Below are positions 1 through 7,653 of a stretch of DNA of 11,683 nucleotides, one piece after another. Positions within the stretch are counted from its first letter, which is position 1; every line of letters starts with the position of its first letter. The translations under genes were made by a program, and so were the position numbers. The notes beneath the pieces are model-generated. The model saw only the letters and a program-made list of their open reading frames with translations, did not search any database and was not told where the DNA came from. Source of the stretch: Microcaldota archaeon (GTDB lineage: Archaea > Micrarchaeota > Micrarchaeia > Norongarragalinales > UBA10210); the NCBI GenBank assembly GCA_013331595.1, contig DUGE01000081.1, positions 4,904 through 16,586 on the forward strand. The letters are read 5' to 3'.

Positions 1-3000
1 CCTTGACTGTGTTGTTGCGGCCGGCGGTGGCATCGGCTGAAACTATTTGCGCATTGGACGGAAAGCGCAGGACAACAGGCAGGGGGAAGGTTATTGAAAC
101 GGAATCCCCGCCCAGCTGCACATACTGGCTGGGCAAGTAGAACTGCGTGTTTTGCGGAACTACCGCTTCTATCAAACTGCCGCTCGCCTGCCTTAGGCTC
201 GCGTCAGCTGAAAAGGCGAACTTCAAGTCCGGCGGGAACCACACGCCGCGCAAGTTCATTGAATTTTGGTTTTGCTGCGAGTAATAATCGTAGGCTCCTG
301 GAAGGTTTGTGACTTGAGAGGAGAATTGGGCTTGCACCGGGTCGATGAGGCTGCTGCCTGCTGGAAAGCGCATGAAAAGCTCGACCGGCAGCAAAAGCGG
401 AATTGCATTGTAAGGAATGGGGCTGAGCAAGGCGGGGTTGATGTTCCACGGCTGGCCGTTGGGCCCGACGTTTCCTGCATCCAAGCCGATTGGGGTGTTT
501 CCTGCGCTTGCGTCAGTCAAGTCGGTTAATTCCACAAAAACGTTTTTCGGCACTACTGAAAAGGTAACCTGGTTTTCAATGCCCAATACGACAGGCTGCG
601 GGAAAAAGGCGATTGAATTCAAGAGCGTGACGCTGTACCCTCCCTTGTCGCCGCGCGTTATTTTCCCGTCGCCGGGCATTTCCATGCGCGCTTCAATCGG
701 GAAAGAAATCTTGAACTGGCTTGTTTTCTTGCGGTCGGGCTGGACAACGCGGCTTGAAGGCATGAACAGGCGCGTTCCTGCCGGGATTGTAACGCGCCCG
801 GTTTGCGCATCCCACGATGCTGGCGAATCAAAAGCAAGCAACTCGCCGCCCGCTCCGCCAACGCGCAGGGCAATTGTGCCGTCGGGGTTTTCCCTCACTT
901 GGGCGTCTTTCGAGAGCATGAGCAGGGTTGTGAAAGGCAAGGTTATTTCTCTTGCTTCGTCGGGCTTGCAGTTCGAATCTTGGGTGAAAATGCTTTTCAC
1001 CGCAACGGTCTTGCGCGAGGAAAGCCCTCGGTATGAAATCACGATTGGGAGGGTTTCGTCAGACTGCGATTCGCGAGCAAAGCAATCTGCCGCAGTGTCT
1101 GGAGGCATTGTTTTGGTGATGTTGAATTCAACGAAAGAGTTTGGCTGGAGCACTGCGGCCGCCGGGCTTGAAGTCAAGCCTTGGGCTGAAAGGCCGAGGT
1201 TTACGAGCAATGGCGCAGTGGACTGGCTGTTTATGCGCAGCGTCTTTTGCTGCAAGAGCGACTGGGGCGAGAACGCGAACTGCAGCTCTTCCTGCTGTAC
1301 CGACCACAATTCGTCAATGCCCTTCTGCTCGAAAGCCGTGTTGATGCGCATTGGCACTTGAATTTCTTGCGTGAACCCGCCCAGGCTGAAAGTGAAGATT
1401 ACGTTTCCATCAACCTGCTCTTGCAGCCTGCGCGGCTGGGCGGCGAAGGGCAACACCGAAGGCAGGATGGATGCGTTGAAAGCAAAATCTTTTTGTTCGA
1501 GCGGCTTGAGCCTTGCCGGTGCGTTCGAGCCTGCCGGGCGAGTGAAGCTCACTGAAAATCCGGTGTACTGCGGGTTAGCCGCAGTGTCGATGCGCAGGCG
1601 GCTTAGGGTAACCTCGTTCTTCACTAAATTGGAGGCATGCATCTGGACGACAACCGAATTTTGCGATTGCGGCGATGAAGCCGAGGAAGAAATGCTTGCC
1701 TGGATTGCTTGGGGCGTAAGCGTGATAAACTCTGCCGGCGCTTTCACGCGAAGCGAGCCTTGCAACGACGGAAAGCCTTGTTTTGAAATGTCGTAAATGG
1801 CACTGCCGACAAAATCAGGGGTTATGGCGGCTTCATAAACTCCCGGCGTTGGCGTTTCGCCCGCCTGAACGCCGTTGAGGGTTACGAGCGCTTTTTCAAC
1901 GGGAAACCCTAGCGAATCCTTAATAGTAAAGGAAACTTTCGATTCCTGCAGGGCCTTGAGCTCGGCGGGCGAGTGGGCTTCGACGAGCTTGAGCTTGTCT
2001 TTTGAAACAACGCGCAAGTGGGCTTGCCTTTGGAAATTGTTGACCTTGAGCGTGATGACTGAATCCGAAGCTAGTTTTTTGGGGGCGAATATTGCGAACG
2101 CGTCCGCAATGCCGCCTTGGGGCGTTAGGGAAACGCTTGCGCCGCTGCCCTGTGCGGGAGTGCTGCTGCCGGCCTGCGGGTCTTCGATTGATTGCAGGGC
2201 AACGGCATCATCGCCGGCCATGCTCAACTGCGAAGGCGAGTCGGAAAACACGCGCACGAAAAGCTTGAAGCTGTCGGGATAGAGCGCTTCAAAATTCGAC
2301 TGCCGGTTGTTCTCGAACCAGTACTGCAAGCAATAATCTTTTTCGCAATAGCCTTGTGAAGAAATTTCGAAAACGCCAGACGGGATTGTGTTGGCGAGAA
2401 GCTCGCTCTTTGCAGAGCCCGCGTCCTTGTCTTCGGGCTTGCGCAAAACTCCGCCGGCAGTGTTGAAAGCACTGCGGTGCTGCAACCCGAATTTTCCACT
2501 GGAAGCAACGGTTTTTATTTGCACTGCGACCTCGCGGCTGCCCGTGAAAACAGGGAGCGTGAAATCAACCCACTTCAAGCCGTTCAATTGCGCTTGCCCT
2601 GCAGGCGCCTGGGGCGACTGTTGTTTTGGAAGCACGGTAATGCTTGCCCTTCCTGCCTTGCCCAACGAATCACGGTAGTAGTAAACGCCTTGCTTGTCGA
2701 AAGTGCGCGAGAATGAAGCCCCGCGGGCGAGTGAAGGCGAAGTGAACGAGCCGTCTTCAGCAGCAAGGGCATAGGGCCCGTCGTCCTGCGAAACCCACTG
2801 CACTGGCTTTCCCGCTTCCACAACAACGTTGGCGGGAATGAAACCGCCGGCAGTCACGAAAACCTGGCTTTGCAGCCCGTTGTTTTGCGGCTCGGATGCA
2901 GGAACGAAAGCGGCCGATTGCGATGAGTAGTCGACGCCCTTTTGCACTGAGCCGAGAGACCTGAAGCCGCTGATGACCGCAGGCAGGCGCTCTAAAGATT

Positions 3001-4867
3001 CATCCTGCCCTCCGACACGAATGTGGGCGTTTGCGAGAGTGAAATTCAACCCCCCTGAAACCAAGAGGTATTTCGCATTATAAGTAGCGAAGGGGGAAAG
3101 TGTTTTCACCTTGTTTCCCTTCAAATCGAAAATTCCCTGGAAGTAAAGCCCGGCATCTGCAGCGCCCGAGGAAATCAAGGCAAAATCCTGCTTTGCAAGC
3201 GCATTGGGAAGCACGTTGAATTCTGCGGACTGGAACGGTTCAAAGCCATTGGATGCGACGGCCGCAAAAACAGTGCCTTCAAGTATTTTTGCAGTGCACT
3301 GGCCAGTCGTATTAGTGGTGCACTGCGCTTGCACGCTGGCCTGGGAATTGACTAGCGAAACCACTGCGCCTGAAATCGGGGAAAGGGAAAAACGGTCTGA
3401 CACGCGCACCAATGCAATTCCTTCAGTGCGCGGGAGCGTGATGGCCACGCCGGTCGTGCCGTTCTTTGCAGGCGAGAAAGCCCCGCTTTTTGCAACGCGG
3501 CCGTCCTTGCTTGCAACAACCATCATTCCCCTTGCAGGAACGCCGTCGAAAGCCTGCACTCCGTCCACGCCCGACAGCCGGGCGGGAATGCCAAGCGGTT
3601 TTCCATTATCGTCTGCAAGCAAGATTGCTGCGCCTCCTGCTGCATTGCCTTCAGGGTCTAGGATGCGCACTTCAATGCGGCCCGAATTATCTACGGAAGA
3701 GCGCTCCAGGCGCAATTCGCTTCCAGAAGAAACCCGCTCTTTGAACAAAGGCAGGAAGCCTATTTTGAAGACAATAACGTCAAATTTTTTCGACTTGTCC
3801 GCGTCAGTGAAGGAAGCAATGCCGTTCAAGCCCGTCTGGCCTTCTGCATCCTGGGCGCCGTTGGAAAGCAATTGCACCAAAGCATTTTCCACTGCTTCGC
3901 CCCGCTCGTCGCTCGCCTTGATGAAAAACCCTTGCGGCTCGAAGGTTTTCGAAAGGCGGAATTTTTCTTCAGTTTCCTCAACCACTGTTGCCTCGCGCGA
4001 CTGGCGTTCGAAACCGCCGGCCGAAGCCACGAGGCGGATGGCCTGGCCCAACGGAAGTTCGGGAGGCTCGACAGTGCCAGCATCGCTCGTGGAAAGGGTG
4101 AAAATCAAATTGTTGGTTTGCGAGTCGAAAACCAGCACGCTTGCGTTCGCAAGGGGAGTGCCATCAATGCCCAGGTCGTCAAAAACGCCGACGTAAAGCT
4201 TGCCGTTCTTCTCAACGCCTATGGGCAATAGGGTTACTTTCTTCAGGGGCAAGTCGCTGTCGCCCACGTTCACGTCCAAACTCTCGGCAGTAAACCCTTC
4301 CGCACTCGCCTTGATTGTGTAAAGCGCGTTCGGCTCGACGCTGAAAGACGCGCTGTCGCCAAGTGCATCGCCATTGTCAACAGCATTTCCGTTGGAATCG
4401 AGAAGCTGTATGTGCGCCGAATTAGGGCCTTCAACCAAAACGCTTATTGTGACCTTGCGGGCAGTTGAAGTCAAGGCGTAAACGCTTTGCACCGACTCCT
4501 GGCCGGCAGTTACGCTGAACGAAAGCCTCCCGCCGTCGGGAAACGCCGAGTCCTGGGCGCTCACGGTTGCAAGATAATTCCCCTCGGGAACGGATGAAAA
4601 CGATGCAGTGCCGTCGACGCCGGTCGTGGCGGTTTGGCTGTAATCACCACTGCCTTCGAGAACAACGTTGGCGTTTGCAATCGGCTCTCCCGAGGCGGTT
4701 AGGATCTTTACGGACACGCTTCCAACAGGAACGGATTGGGAGGAAAGAAAGAACGCCGCGAGGACGAGAAGGATGACAACAGCTAGGGGCAACGCCCACG
4801 AAGGAATTCCCTTTTCCTCGAGGGAGTACGAAAAGTTTTCCCACCACTCTTTCAAGCCTTCGAGCAT
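1..4867 (-). CDS. Giant membrane-anchored Ig-like repeat surface protein (3' partial)
   Basis: The frame runs from ATG at 4867 through the left edge without a stop: at least 1622 residues. The start is fixed by the TATA box upstream and by a typical N-terminus: about 23 polar residues, then a hydrophobic helix (about 24-43, WALPLAVVILLVLAAFFLSS), so the protein should sit N-in with the rest outside. After it come six beta-sandwich repeats of the carboxypeptidase-regulatory/Ig-like kind at roughly 50-130, 135-215, 222-305, 312-390, 396-480 and 484-560. Their marks are a D-x-x-G-x-P-x-x-N-A strand turn and a closing ASAEGF/ASAGGF/ASNGF. A degenerate cupredoxin-like domain (about 670-746) follows, then a region with a Cys pair (YCEKDYC), another Ig-like unit around 1010-1090, and long beta-rich sequence to the edge. 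No catalytic motif is visible. A stalk or adhesion role is inferred. It has its own promoter, downstream of the peptidase gene in the same direction. Confidence 0.93.
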   Translation of the reverse strand, partial: MLEGLKEWWENFSYSLEEKGIPSWALPLAVVILLVLAAFFLSSQSVPVGSVSVKILTASGEPIANANVVLEGSGDYSQTATTGVDGTASFSSVPEGNYLATVSAQDSAFPDGGRLSFSVTAGQESVQSVYALTSTARKVTISVLVEGPNSAHIQLLDSNGNAVDNGDALGDSASFSVEPNALYTIKASAEGFTAESLDVNVGDSDLPLKKVTLLPIGVEKNGKLYVGVFDDLGIDGTPLANASVLVFDSQTNNLIFTLSTSDAGTVEPPELPLGQAIRLVASAGGFERQSREATVVEETEEKFRLSKTFEPQGFFIKASDERGEAVENALVQLLSNGAQDAEGQTGLNGIASFTDADKSKKFDVIVFKIGFLPLFKERVSSGSELRLERSSVDNSGRIEVRILDPEGNAAGGAAILLADDNGKPLGIPARLSGVDGVQAFDGVPARGMMVVASKDGRVAKSGAFSPAKNGTTGVAITLPRTEGIALVRVSDRFSLSPISGAVVSLVNSQASVQAQCTTNTTGQCTAKILEGTVFAAVASNGFEPFQSAEFNVLPNALAKQDFALISSGAADAGLYFQGIFDLKGNKVKTLSPFATYNAKYLLVSGGLNFTLANAHIRVGGQDESLERLPAVISGFRSLGSVQKGVDYSSQSAAFVPASEPQNNGLQSQVFVTAGGFIPANVVVEAGKPVQWVSQDDGPYALAAEDGSFTSPSLARGASFSRTFDKQGVYYYRDSLGKAGRASITVLPKQQSPQAPAGQAQLNGLKWVDFTLPVFTGSREVAVQIKTVASSGKFGLQHRSAFNTAGGVLRKPEDKDAGSAKSELLANTIPSGVFEISSQGYCEKDYCLQYWFENNRQSNFEALYPDSFKLFVRVFSDSPSQLSMAGDDAVALQSIEDPQAGSSTPAQGSGASVSLTPQGGIADAFAIFAPKKLASDSVITLKVNNFQRQAHLRVVSKDKLKLVEAHSPAELKALQESKVSFTIKDSLGFPVEKALVTLNGVQAGETPTPGVYEAAITPDFVGSAIYDISKQGFPSLQGSLRVKAPAEFITLTPQAIQASISSSASSPQSQNSVVVQMHASNLVKNEVTLSRLRIDTAANPQYTGFSVSFTRPAGSNAPARLKPLEQKDFAFNASILPSVLPFAAQPRRLQEQVDGNVIFTFSLGGFTQEIQVPMRINTAFEQKGIDELWSVQQEELQFAFSPQSLLQQKTLRINSQSTAPLLVNLGLSAQGLTSSPAAAVLQPNSFVEFNITKTMPPDTAADCFARESQSDETLPIVISYRGLSSRKTVAVKSIFTQDSNCKPDEAREITLPFTTLLMLSKDAQVRENPDGTIALRVGGAGGELLAFDSPASWDAQTGRVTIPAGTRLFMPSSRVVQPDRKKTSQFKISFPIEARMEMPGDGKITRGDKGGYSVTLLNSIAFFPQPVVLGIENQVTFSVVPKNVFVELTDLTDASAGNTPIGLDAGNVGPNGQPWNINPALLSPIPYNAIPLLLPVELFMRFPAGSSLIDPVQAQFSSQVTNLPGAYDYYSQQNQNSMNLRGVWFPPDLKFAFSADASLRQASGSLIEAVVPQNTQFYLPSQYVQLGGDSVSITFPLPVVLRFPSNAQIVSADATAGRNNTVK
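2630..2860 (-). other. Degenerate cupredoxin-like domain lacking all copper ligands
   Basis: The segment follows the cupredoxin plan: GGFIPANVVVEAGKPVQW, then DDGPYALAAEDGSF, RGASFSRTF and GVYYYRDSLGKAGRASITV. The His expected after the first core Pro is Tyr (2771-2773). The C-terminal loop has Asp (2669-2671) at the Cys position and has lost the His and Met together with two residues. It cannot bind copper in the usual way and probably keeps only the fold. It shares YRD-x-L with the cupredoxin domain of the first gene of the window, which suggests common descent. Confidence 0.7.
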
Positions 4868-4890
4868 GAAAAGAAATAGCGCAAAACCGC

Positions 4891-4897
4891 TTTTATA
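4891..4897 (-). promoter_or_regulatory. TATA box for a leaderless transcript of the Ig-like gene
   Basis: The minus strand reads TATAAAA here, centred about 27 bases before the A of the ATG at 4867. Archaeal TATA boxes sit about 26 bases before the transcription start, so transcription should begin at or within about two bases of the start codon. This fits the T-rich, Shine-Dalgarno-free sequence just before the ATG. The sequence upstream of the box (AAGGG) is a weak match to a BRE element. Confidence 0.65.
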
Positions 4898-4910
4898 CCC
4901 TTAAGAAGGG
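4898..4910. promoter_or_regulatory. Inverted repeat abutting the TATA box
   Basis: CCCTTAAGAAGGG forms a 5-bp inverted repeat with a 3-base centre and touches the upstream edge of the TATA box, covering the BRE position. A protein bound here could block or recruit TFB/TBP, so it is a candidate operator for the downstream gene. It is short enough to occur by chance. Confidence 0.3.
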
Positions 4911-4923
4911 GAAACCAAAGGTT

Positions 4924-4976
4924 CGTTGCAAAAGCCATTGCTTTTGCGACGCCTCGCAGAGCTATGCTCTGCAAGG
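4924..4976 (-). repeat. Two abutting 11-bp hairpins
   Basis: Hairpin 1 pairs 4924-4934 with 4941-4951 around a 6-base loop. Hairpin 2 pairs 4952-4962 with 4966-4976 around a 3-base loop (core GCAGAGC-TAT-GCTCTGC). Each stem has 10 of 11 Watson-Crick pairs, with the exception at the fourth pair from the base. They touch without a spacer. On the minus strand the odd pair is A-C in hairpin 1 and a G-U wobble in hairpin 2. No U run follows on the minus strand, so a bacterial-type terminator is unlikely. It could be a dispersed palindromic element, an RNA processing or stability structure, or a protein-binding site. Confidence 0.75.
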
Positions 4977-4977
4977 T

Positions 4978-4997
4978 CCCCTCTCTACACCTCTTCC
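4978..4997 (-). repeat. 20-base purine-rich direct repeat, copy B
   Basis: On the minus strand this reads GGAAGAGGTGTAGAGAGGGG, 19 of 20 bases identical to copy A. It ends one base before the tandem hairpins at 4924-4976. Between and around the copies a shorter motif, GTTTAG on the minus strand, occurs three times (plus-strand CTAAAC starting at 5011, 5041 and 5115), which suggests an internally repetitive element. Confidence 0.75.
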
Positions 4998-5068
4998 CTT
5001 TTTTCCCGTTCTAAACTCCTTCCTTTGCAATGCCTCCGGTCTAAACCTCTCCCCTGCCTTACGCGTCC

Positions 5069-5088
5069 CCCCTCTCTGCACCTCTTCC
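5069..5088 (-). repeat. 20-base purine-rich direct repeat, copy A
   Basis: On the minus strand this reads GGAAGAGGTGCAGAGAGGGG. It matches copy B at 4978-4997 with one difference (C versus T at base 11). The copies are 91 bases apart in a mostly purine intergenic stretch. It contains GAGGTG, which resembles a ribosome-binding site, but no convincing gene follows. Confidence 0.75.
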
Positions 5089-5129
5089 GTTGCAAGAGAC
5101 AAAAAGAGTTGGGGCTAAACCACTCACTT

Positions 5130-5137
5130 AAAAAAAA
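5130..5137 (-). terminator. Oligo-U terminator after the M23 gene
   Basis: Eight A on the plus strand give U8 in the minus-strand transcript, 12 bases after the M23 stop codon. A second U5 run follows at 5105-5101. No strong stem precedes the U8. Archaeal RNA polymerase terminates at oligo-U without a hairpin, so this probably ends the transcript carrying the two upstream genes. Confidence 0.55.
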
Positions 5138-5149
5138 GCACGATTAGTT

Positions 5150-7636
5150 TCAGCCGGTGGTGGTTTGGAAAACCGGCCTGCACACGCGCCTCTGCCCAAT
5201 TGGGTGCAGTACTGTTTTCACGAAATCCGCCGGGTTCTTAGGCTCGTTGCCAACGCGATACTCAAAGTGCAAGTGCGGGCCAGTAATCCTCTCCCCGCTC
5301 GCTCCAGACCGGGCGATTAAAATTCCTTGGGATACGGAATCCCCCTCGCTAACAATAATTTCACTCAAATGCGCGTAGCGCGTCATCCGCCCTTGCGCGT
5401 GGTAAACGTCAACGTAATTTCCGTAGCCCCGCCTGTCCTCGGAAGGCACTGCAACAACACCGTCGTTCGACGCAAATACCGCAGTGCCGCTATCAACACT
5501 CAAATCAACGCCCCCATGGAAAGTCCTACGCCCTCCGTTGAACGGGTCAATTCGATAGCCGAAACCGGAGGAAAACCTCGCGTCAAGAGGGCAGCTGTAA
5601 ACCTGCTCGAAATCATTGCGCATGAAGTAGAAACACCGCAATTGCGCCGCGCTTTGGTTGCGCGCGTAAACTTTCAAGACGAAATTCTGGTCGAGGGAAA
5701 GCTCTTTCGAGAAATCCCGTTCAGGCGGTTCCACAATCGGTGAAGACTTTGTCTTGAACTTGCGGGATTCAAGCGAGTATGCGACGCGAACGCCCGGCTG
5801 GCCGGACAAACCCTTAGTAGTGCATTTAGGAAACCCTGCATTGAATGAAGCCAGTTCAACAGTCCACTCGCGCTCCCCTTCAAAACGCAGGGAGTAGCCA
5901 AGCGTAAAACCGTCGAAGCCCGGCGAAATTGCGACAAGATGTTCGTCCTTGTCGTTGTACTGGGAAGCGTAAACGCGGGTCCCTCCCGCTTGCGGAACGC
6001 CTTCATCCGCAGTCCTCAACGATTCCGCCGGCACGCTGGATGCGGGCTTTTCGGAATTCGAAGTTAGGCAGCATCTTACCGAGCGCGGCGTTCCCGGGCA
6101 GAAGTAGGAATAGGCGGTGTTGCCTTCTTGGCTGCTGATGCAATCGCTCGTCTGCATGCACACGCCTTCGCCGCTTGCATCTGGCTTGCTCAGCCACTTT
6201 CCATTCGGATCCGAAGAATCAAATTTGAAAGTCTGCCTGTCCTGCTGGACGGTACACGACCCCCCTTCAACAGTAGTTTGCTTGGCAGGCCGGTACATCA
6301 ATTGGGAAGCCGGAGTTGAAGGAGCGGTTGAATCGCGCGTTCTGCCGGAACACTGGCGAACGACATCTGCATCATCCACCTGCACATTCAAAGATTTAAG
6401 GAAAGCGCGGTTTTGGTCAACACAACGTTTTAACGCCTGCTCAGCAGTTGGAAGGGCGCCGTTTGCCAAGCTAACTGCACTGGAAGAAAAGCCGGCAAGG
6501 CTCGTTTTCCCTCTTGAATTCAAATCGTACGGCTCGACGTCAAGCACGTGCAAATCAACGGGCACATAATAATATTCTCCGGGCAAGGATGCAATGGAAG
6601 TTTTGATTAGCGCAAGCGGAACCGGGTTTGCAAGGAACGCATCGTCAGGCTCGAATGAAACGGTAAAAACGGTTTTCGAATCGCCTTCAGCAGTTGTTGA
6701 AACTTTCAACACGCCCGGCTGCACTCCAACCACTTGCGTGAGGACGCTTCCGGGCGCGTGCTCGACTTCAAACGAAACTGAATCCCCCTGGACGCTGGGA
6801 ATTGAAGTAAGCGCAACGTAGGAGGGCGCAAAAAAGTTTTGCCTTGCGAGCCCGTTTTTTTGCGCCATGTAATCGTCAAGTTCCGCGTCATTGGCATCTT
6901 CGGAAGAAAGCGTTTCAACCGCAGTTGAAGCGCTAGAAGTTGGAGAAGCTTGAAATTCCGCCATGACTGCCCGTTCGTTTTGCTTGAACTCCTGGTAGTT
7001 GAACAAAATTTCCTTTGACAGGGACAGTATTTCCAGCGTCTCATCGGTCGAGGCCGAGCTCAAAAGAAAGTTTGAAAGAACCCGGGAAAAATCATTGCGC
7101 TCCCGGGCCGAGAGGAACGCCGAAAGCAAAACGCGGGCCATTGGCTCGAGCGCGTCAACCTCGTCGCCGGAATGCAATTGCGCGGCCAAGTGTGCCGAAG
7201 ACTCGTTGTCCTCAAGGGAGTAAGAGCGGGTGAAAACCCCGCCTGCGGGAATGGAAAAAGACGCGCCTTGCACGCCCGTGTCCTGAAAGCTCGATTTGGC
7301 AGGCATAGAATCTTGGACGAGAACGGGCGCGGCTGTTGAAGCGTCGAGCAAAACAATTTCGCTTGCAGCCGAACCGTTGTTGGAAAGTGAAATTAAATCC
7401 GTGCGCACGGTGCCTTGGATGCTCTGCGTGGCCTTGAGGAAAACGCCGTTCGAATCCCCCTGGGCAGTGGAAACCTGCTGGATGCCAGGCGTTGGAGTTG
7501 CCGTAACCGCAATGTCTTCGGCCGGAGCACGGTTGAAGAAAGCGTTGGAAAGGAAAAGCAAAATTCCGAGTGCAAAAACCACAAAAACAAGTAGGGATAA
7601 ATTGGCCTGTATTGCGGAATTATTTTCTTGCTCCAT
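5150..7636 (-). CDS. Membrane-anchored M23 (LytM-type) metallopeptidase
   Basis: An 828-residue protein from ATG at 7636. Residues 1-12 are polar and 13-34 form one hydrophobic helix with no obvious signal-peptidase site, so it should sit N-in with the body outside. A TPTP linker follows (47-50), then a beta-rich domain (about 55-145), a helical stretch (about 150-250), another beta-rich domain, a helical segment with C405 and C429, a six-cysteine module (461-523), a beta domain, and a C-terminal M23 domain (about 684-806). The zinc ligands H707 and D711 (HGGVD) and H790, with H788 (HLH) and H756 (YAH), are all present, so the peptidase should be active. M23 enzymes cut short peptide bridges, classically in bacterial peptidoglycan. 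A TTG at 7657 would add seven residues and overlap the upstream stop at TTGA; I prefer the ATG, but neither start has a strong ribosome-binding site. It is probably co-transcribed with the gene upstream. Confidence 0.92.
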   Translation of the reverse strand: MEQENNSAIQANLSLLVFVVFALGILLFLSNAFFNRAPAEDIAVTATPTPGIQQVSTAQGDSNGVFLKATQSIQGTVRTDLISLSNNGSAASEIVLLDASTAAPVLVQDSMPAKSSFQDTGVQGASFSIPAGGVFTRSYSLEDNESSAHLAAQLHSGDEVDALEPMARVLLSAFLSARERNDFSRVLSNFLLSSASTDETLEILSLSKEILFNYQEFKQNERAVMAEFQASPTSSASTAVETLSSEDANDAELDDYMAQKNGLARQNFFAPSYVALTSIPSVQGDSVSFEVEHAPGSVLTQVVGVQPGVLKVSTTAEGDSKTVFTVSFEPDDAFLANPVPLALIKTSIASLPGEYYYVPVDLHVLDVEPYDLNSRGKTSLAGFSSSAVSLANGALPTAEQALKRCVDQNRAFLKSLNVQVDDADVVRQCSGRTRDSTAPSTPASQLMYRPAKQTTVEGGSCTVQQDRQTFKFDSSDPNGKWLSKPDASGEGVCMQTSDCISSQEGNTAYSYFCPGTPRSVRCCLTSNSEKPASSVPAESLRTADEGVPQAGGTRVYASQYNDKDEHLVAISPGFDGFTLGYSLRFEGEREWTVELASFNAGFPKCTTKGLSGQPGVRVAYSLESRKFKTKSSPIVEPPERDFSKELSLDQNFVLKVYARNQSAAQLRCFYFMRNDFEQVYSCPLDARFSSGFGYRIDPFNGGRRTFHGGVDLSVDSGTAVFASNDGVVAVPSEDRRGYGNYVDVYHAQGRMTRYAHLSEIIVSEGDSVSQGILIARSGASGERITGPHLHFEYRVGNEPKNPADFVKTVLHPIGQRRVCRPVFQTTTG
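5219..5587 (-). other. M23 peptidase catalytic domain
   Basis: The domain begins after SCPLDARFSSGFGYR, the usual start of LytM/M23 domains (a Ser-x-Phe-Gly-x-Arg segment). The His-x3-Asp motif FHGGVD (codons 5516-5518 and 5504-5506) and the His-x-His motif GPHLHFEY (5273-5275 and 5267-5269) supply the zinc site and a catalytic His. RYAHLS supplies the second conserved His. Spacing and length match the family. Only about 22 residues follow the domain, so this is the functional head at the end of a long stalk. Confidence 0.93.
6068..6256 (-). other. Six-cysteine module in the M23 protein
   Basis: Cysteines at residues 461, 493, 499, 513, 522 and 523 (ATG numbering) give the spacing C-x31-C-x5-C-x13-C-x8-C-C. 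The second half reads GVCMQTSDC, then YFCPGTPRSVRCC. This resembles, from memory, a small disulfide-rich module ending YCPG...VQCC found beside catalytic domains in secreted peptidoglycan- or polysaccharide-degrading enzymes, mainly of fungi and bacteria. It is likely a disulfide-stabilised binding or spacer module upstream of the catalytic domain. The match is by pattern only. Confidence 0.6.
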
Positions 7637-7653
7637 GCAAACAAAACCATTTT

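Noticed and set aside
417..1361. 314-codon open frame on the plus strand
   Set aside because: It lies entirely within the minus-strand Ig-like gene, whose translation shows clear beta-sandwich repeats; the plus-strand product has no recognisable domain. It is open because the minus gene rarely uses codons that read as stops on the other strand.
3204..4196. 330-codon open frame on the plus strand
   Set aside because: Antisense to the six Ig-like repeats of the minus-strand gene; Ser/Arg/Pro-rich product without domain features.
4924..4976. Tandem hairpins as an intrinsic terminator
   Set aside because: No U run follows either stem on the minus strand, and an oligo-U terminator already lies directly after the peptidase gene.
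4963..5107. Minus-strand open stretch of about 45 codons in the purine-rich intergenic block
   Set aside because: The product is an Arg/Lys/Gly/Glu-rich string expected from purine-rich DNA and needs a TTG or GTG start; it contains the direct repeat in two different frames.
4924..5125. A CRISPR array in the repeated intergenic region
   Set aside because: Only two copies of one repeat and three of a six-base motif, unevenly spaced, without regular spacers.
4926..5147. 73-codon plus-strand frame in the intergenic region
   Set aside because: Its sequence consists of the hairpins and the direct repeats, it ends in a Lys run from the oligo-A, and no promoter or ribosome-binding site is evident.
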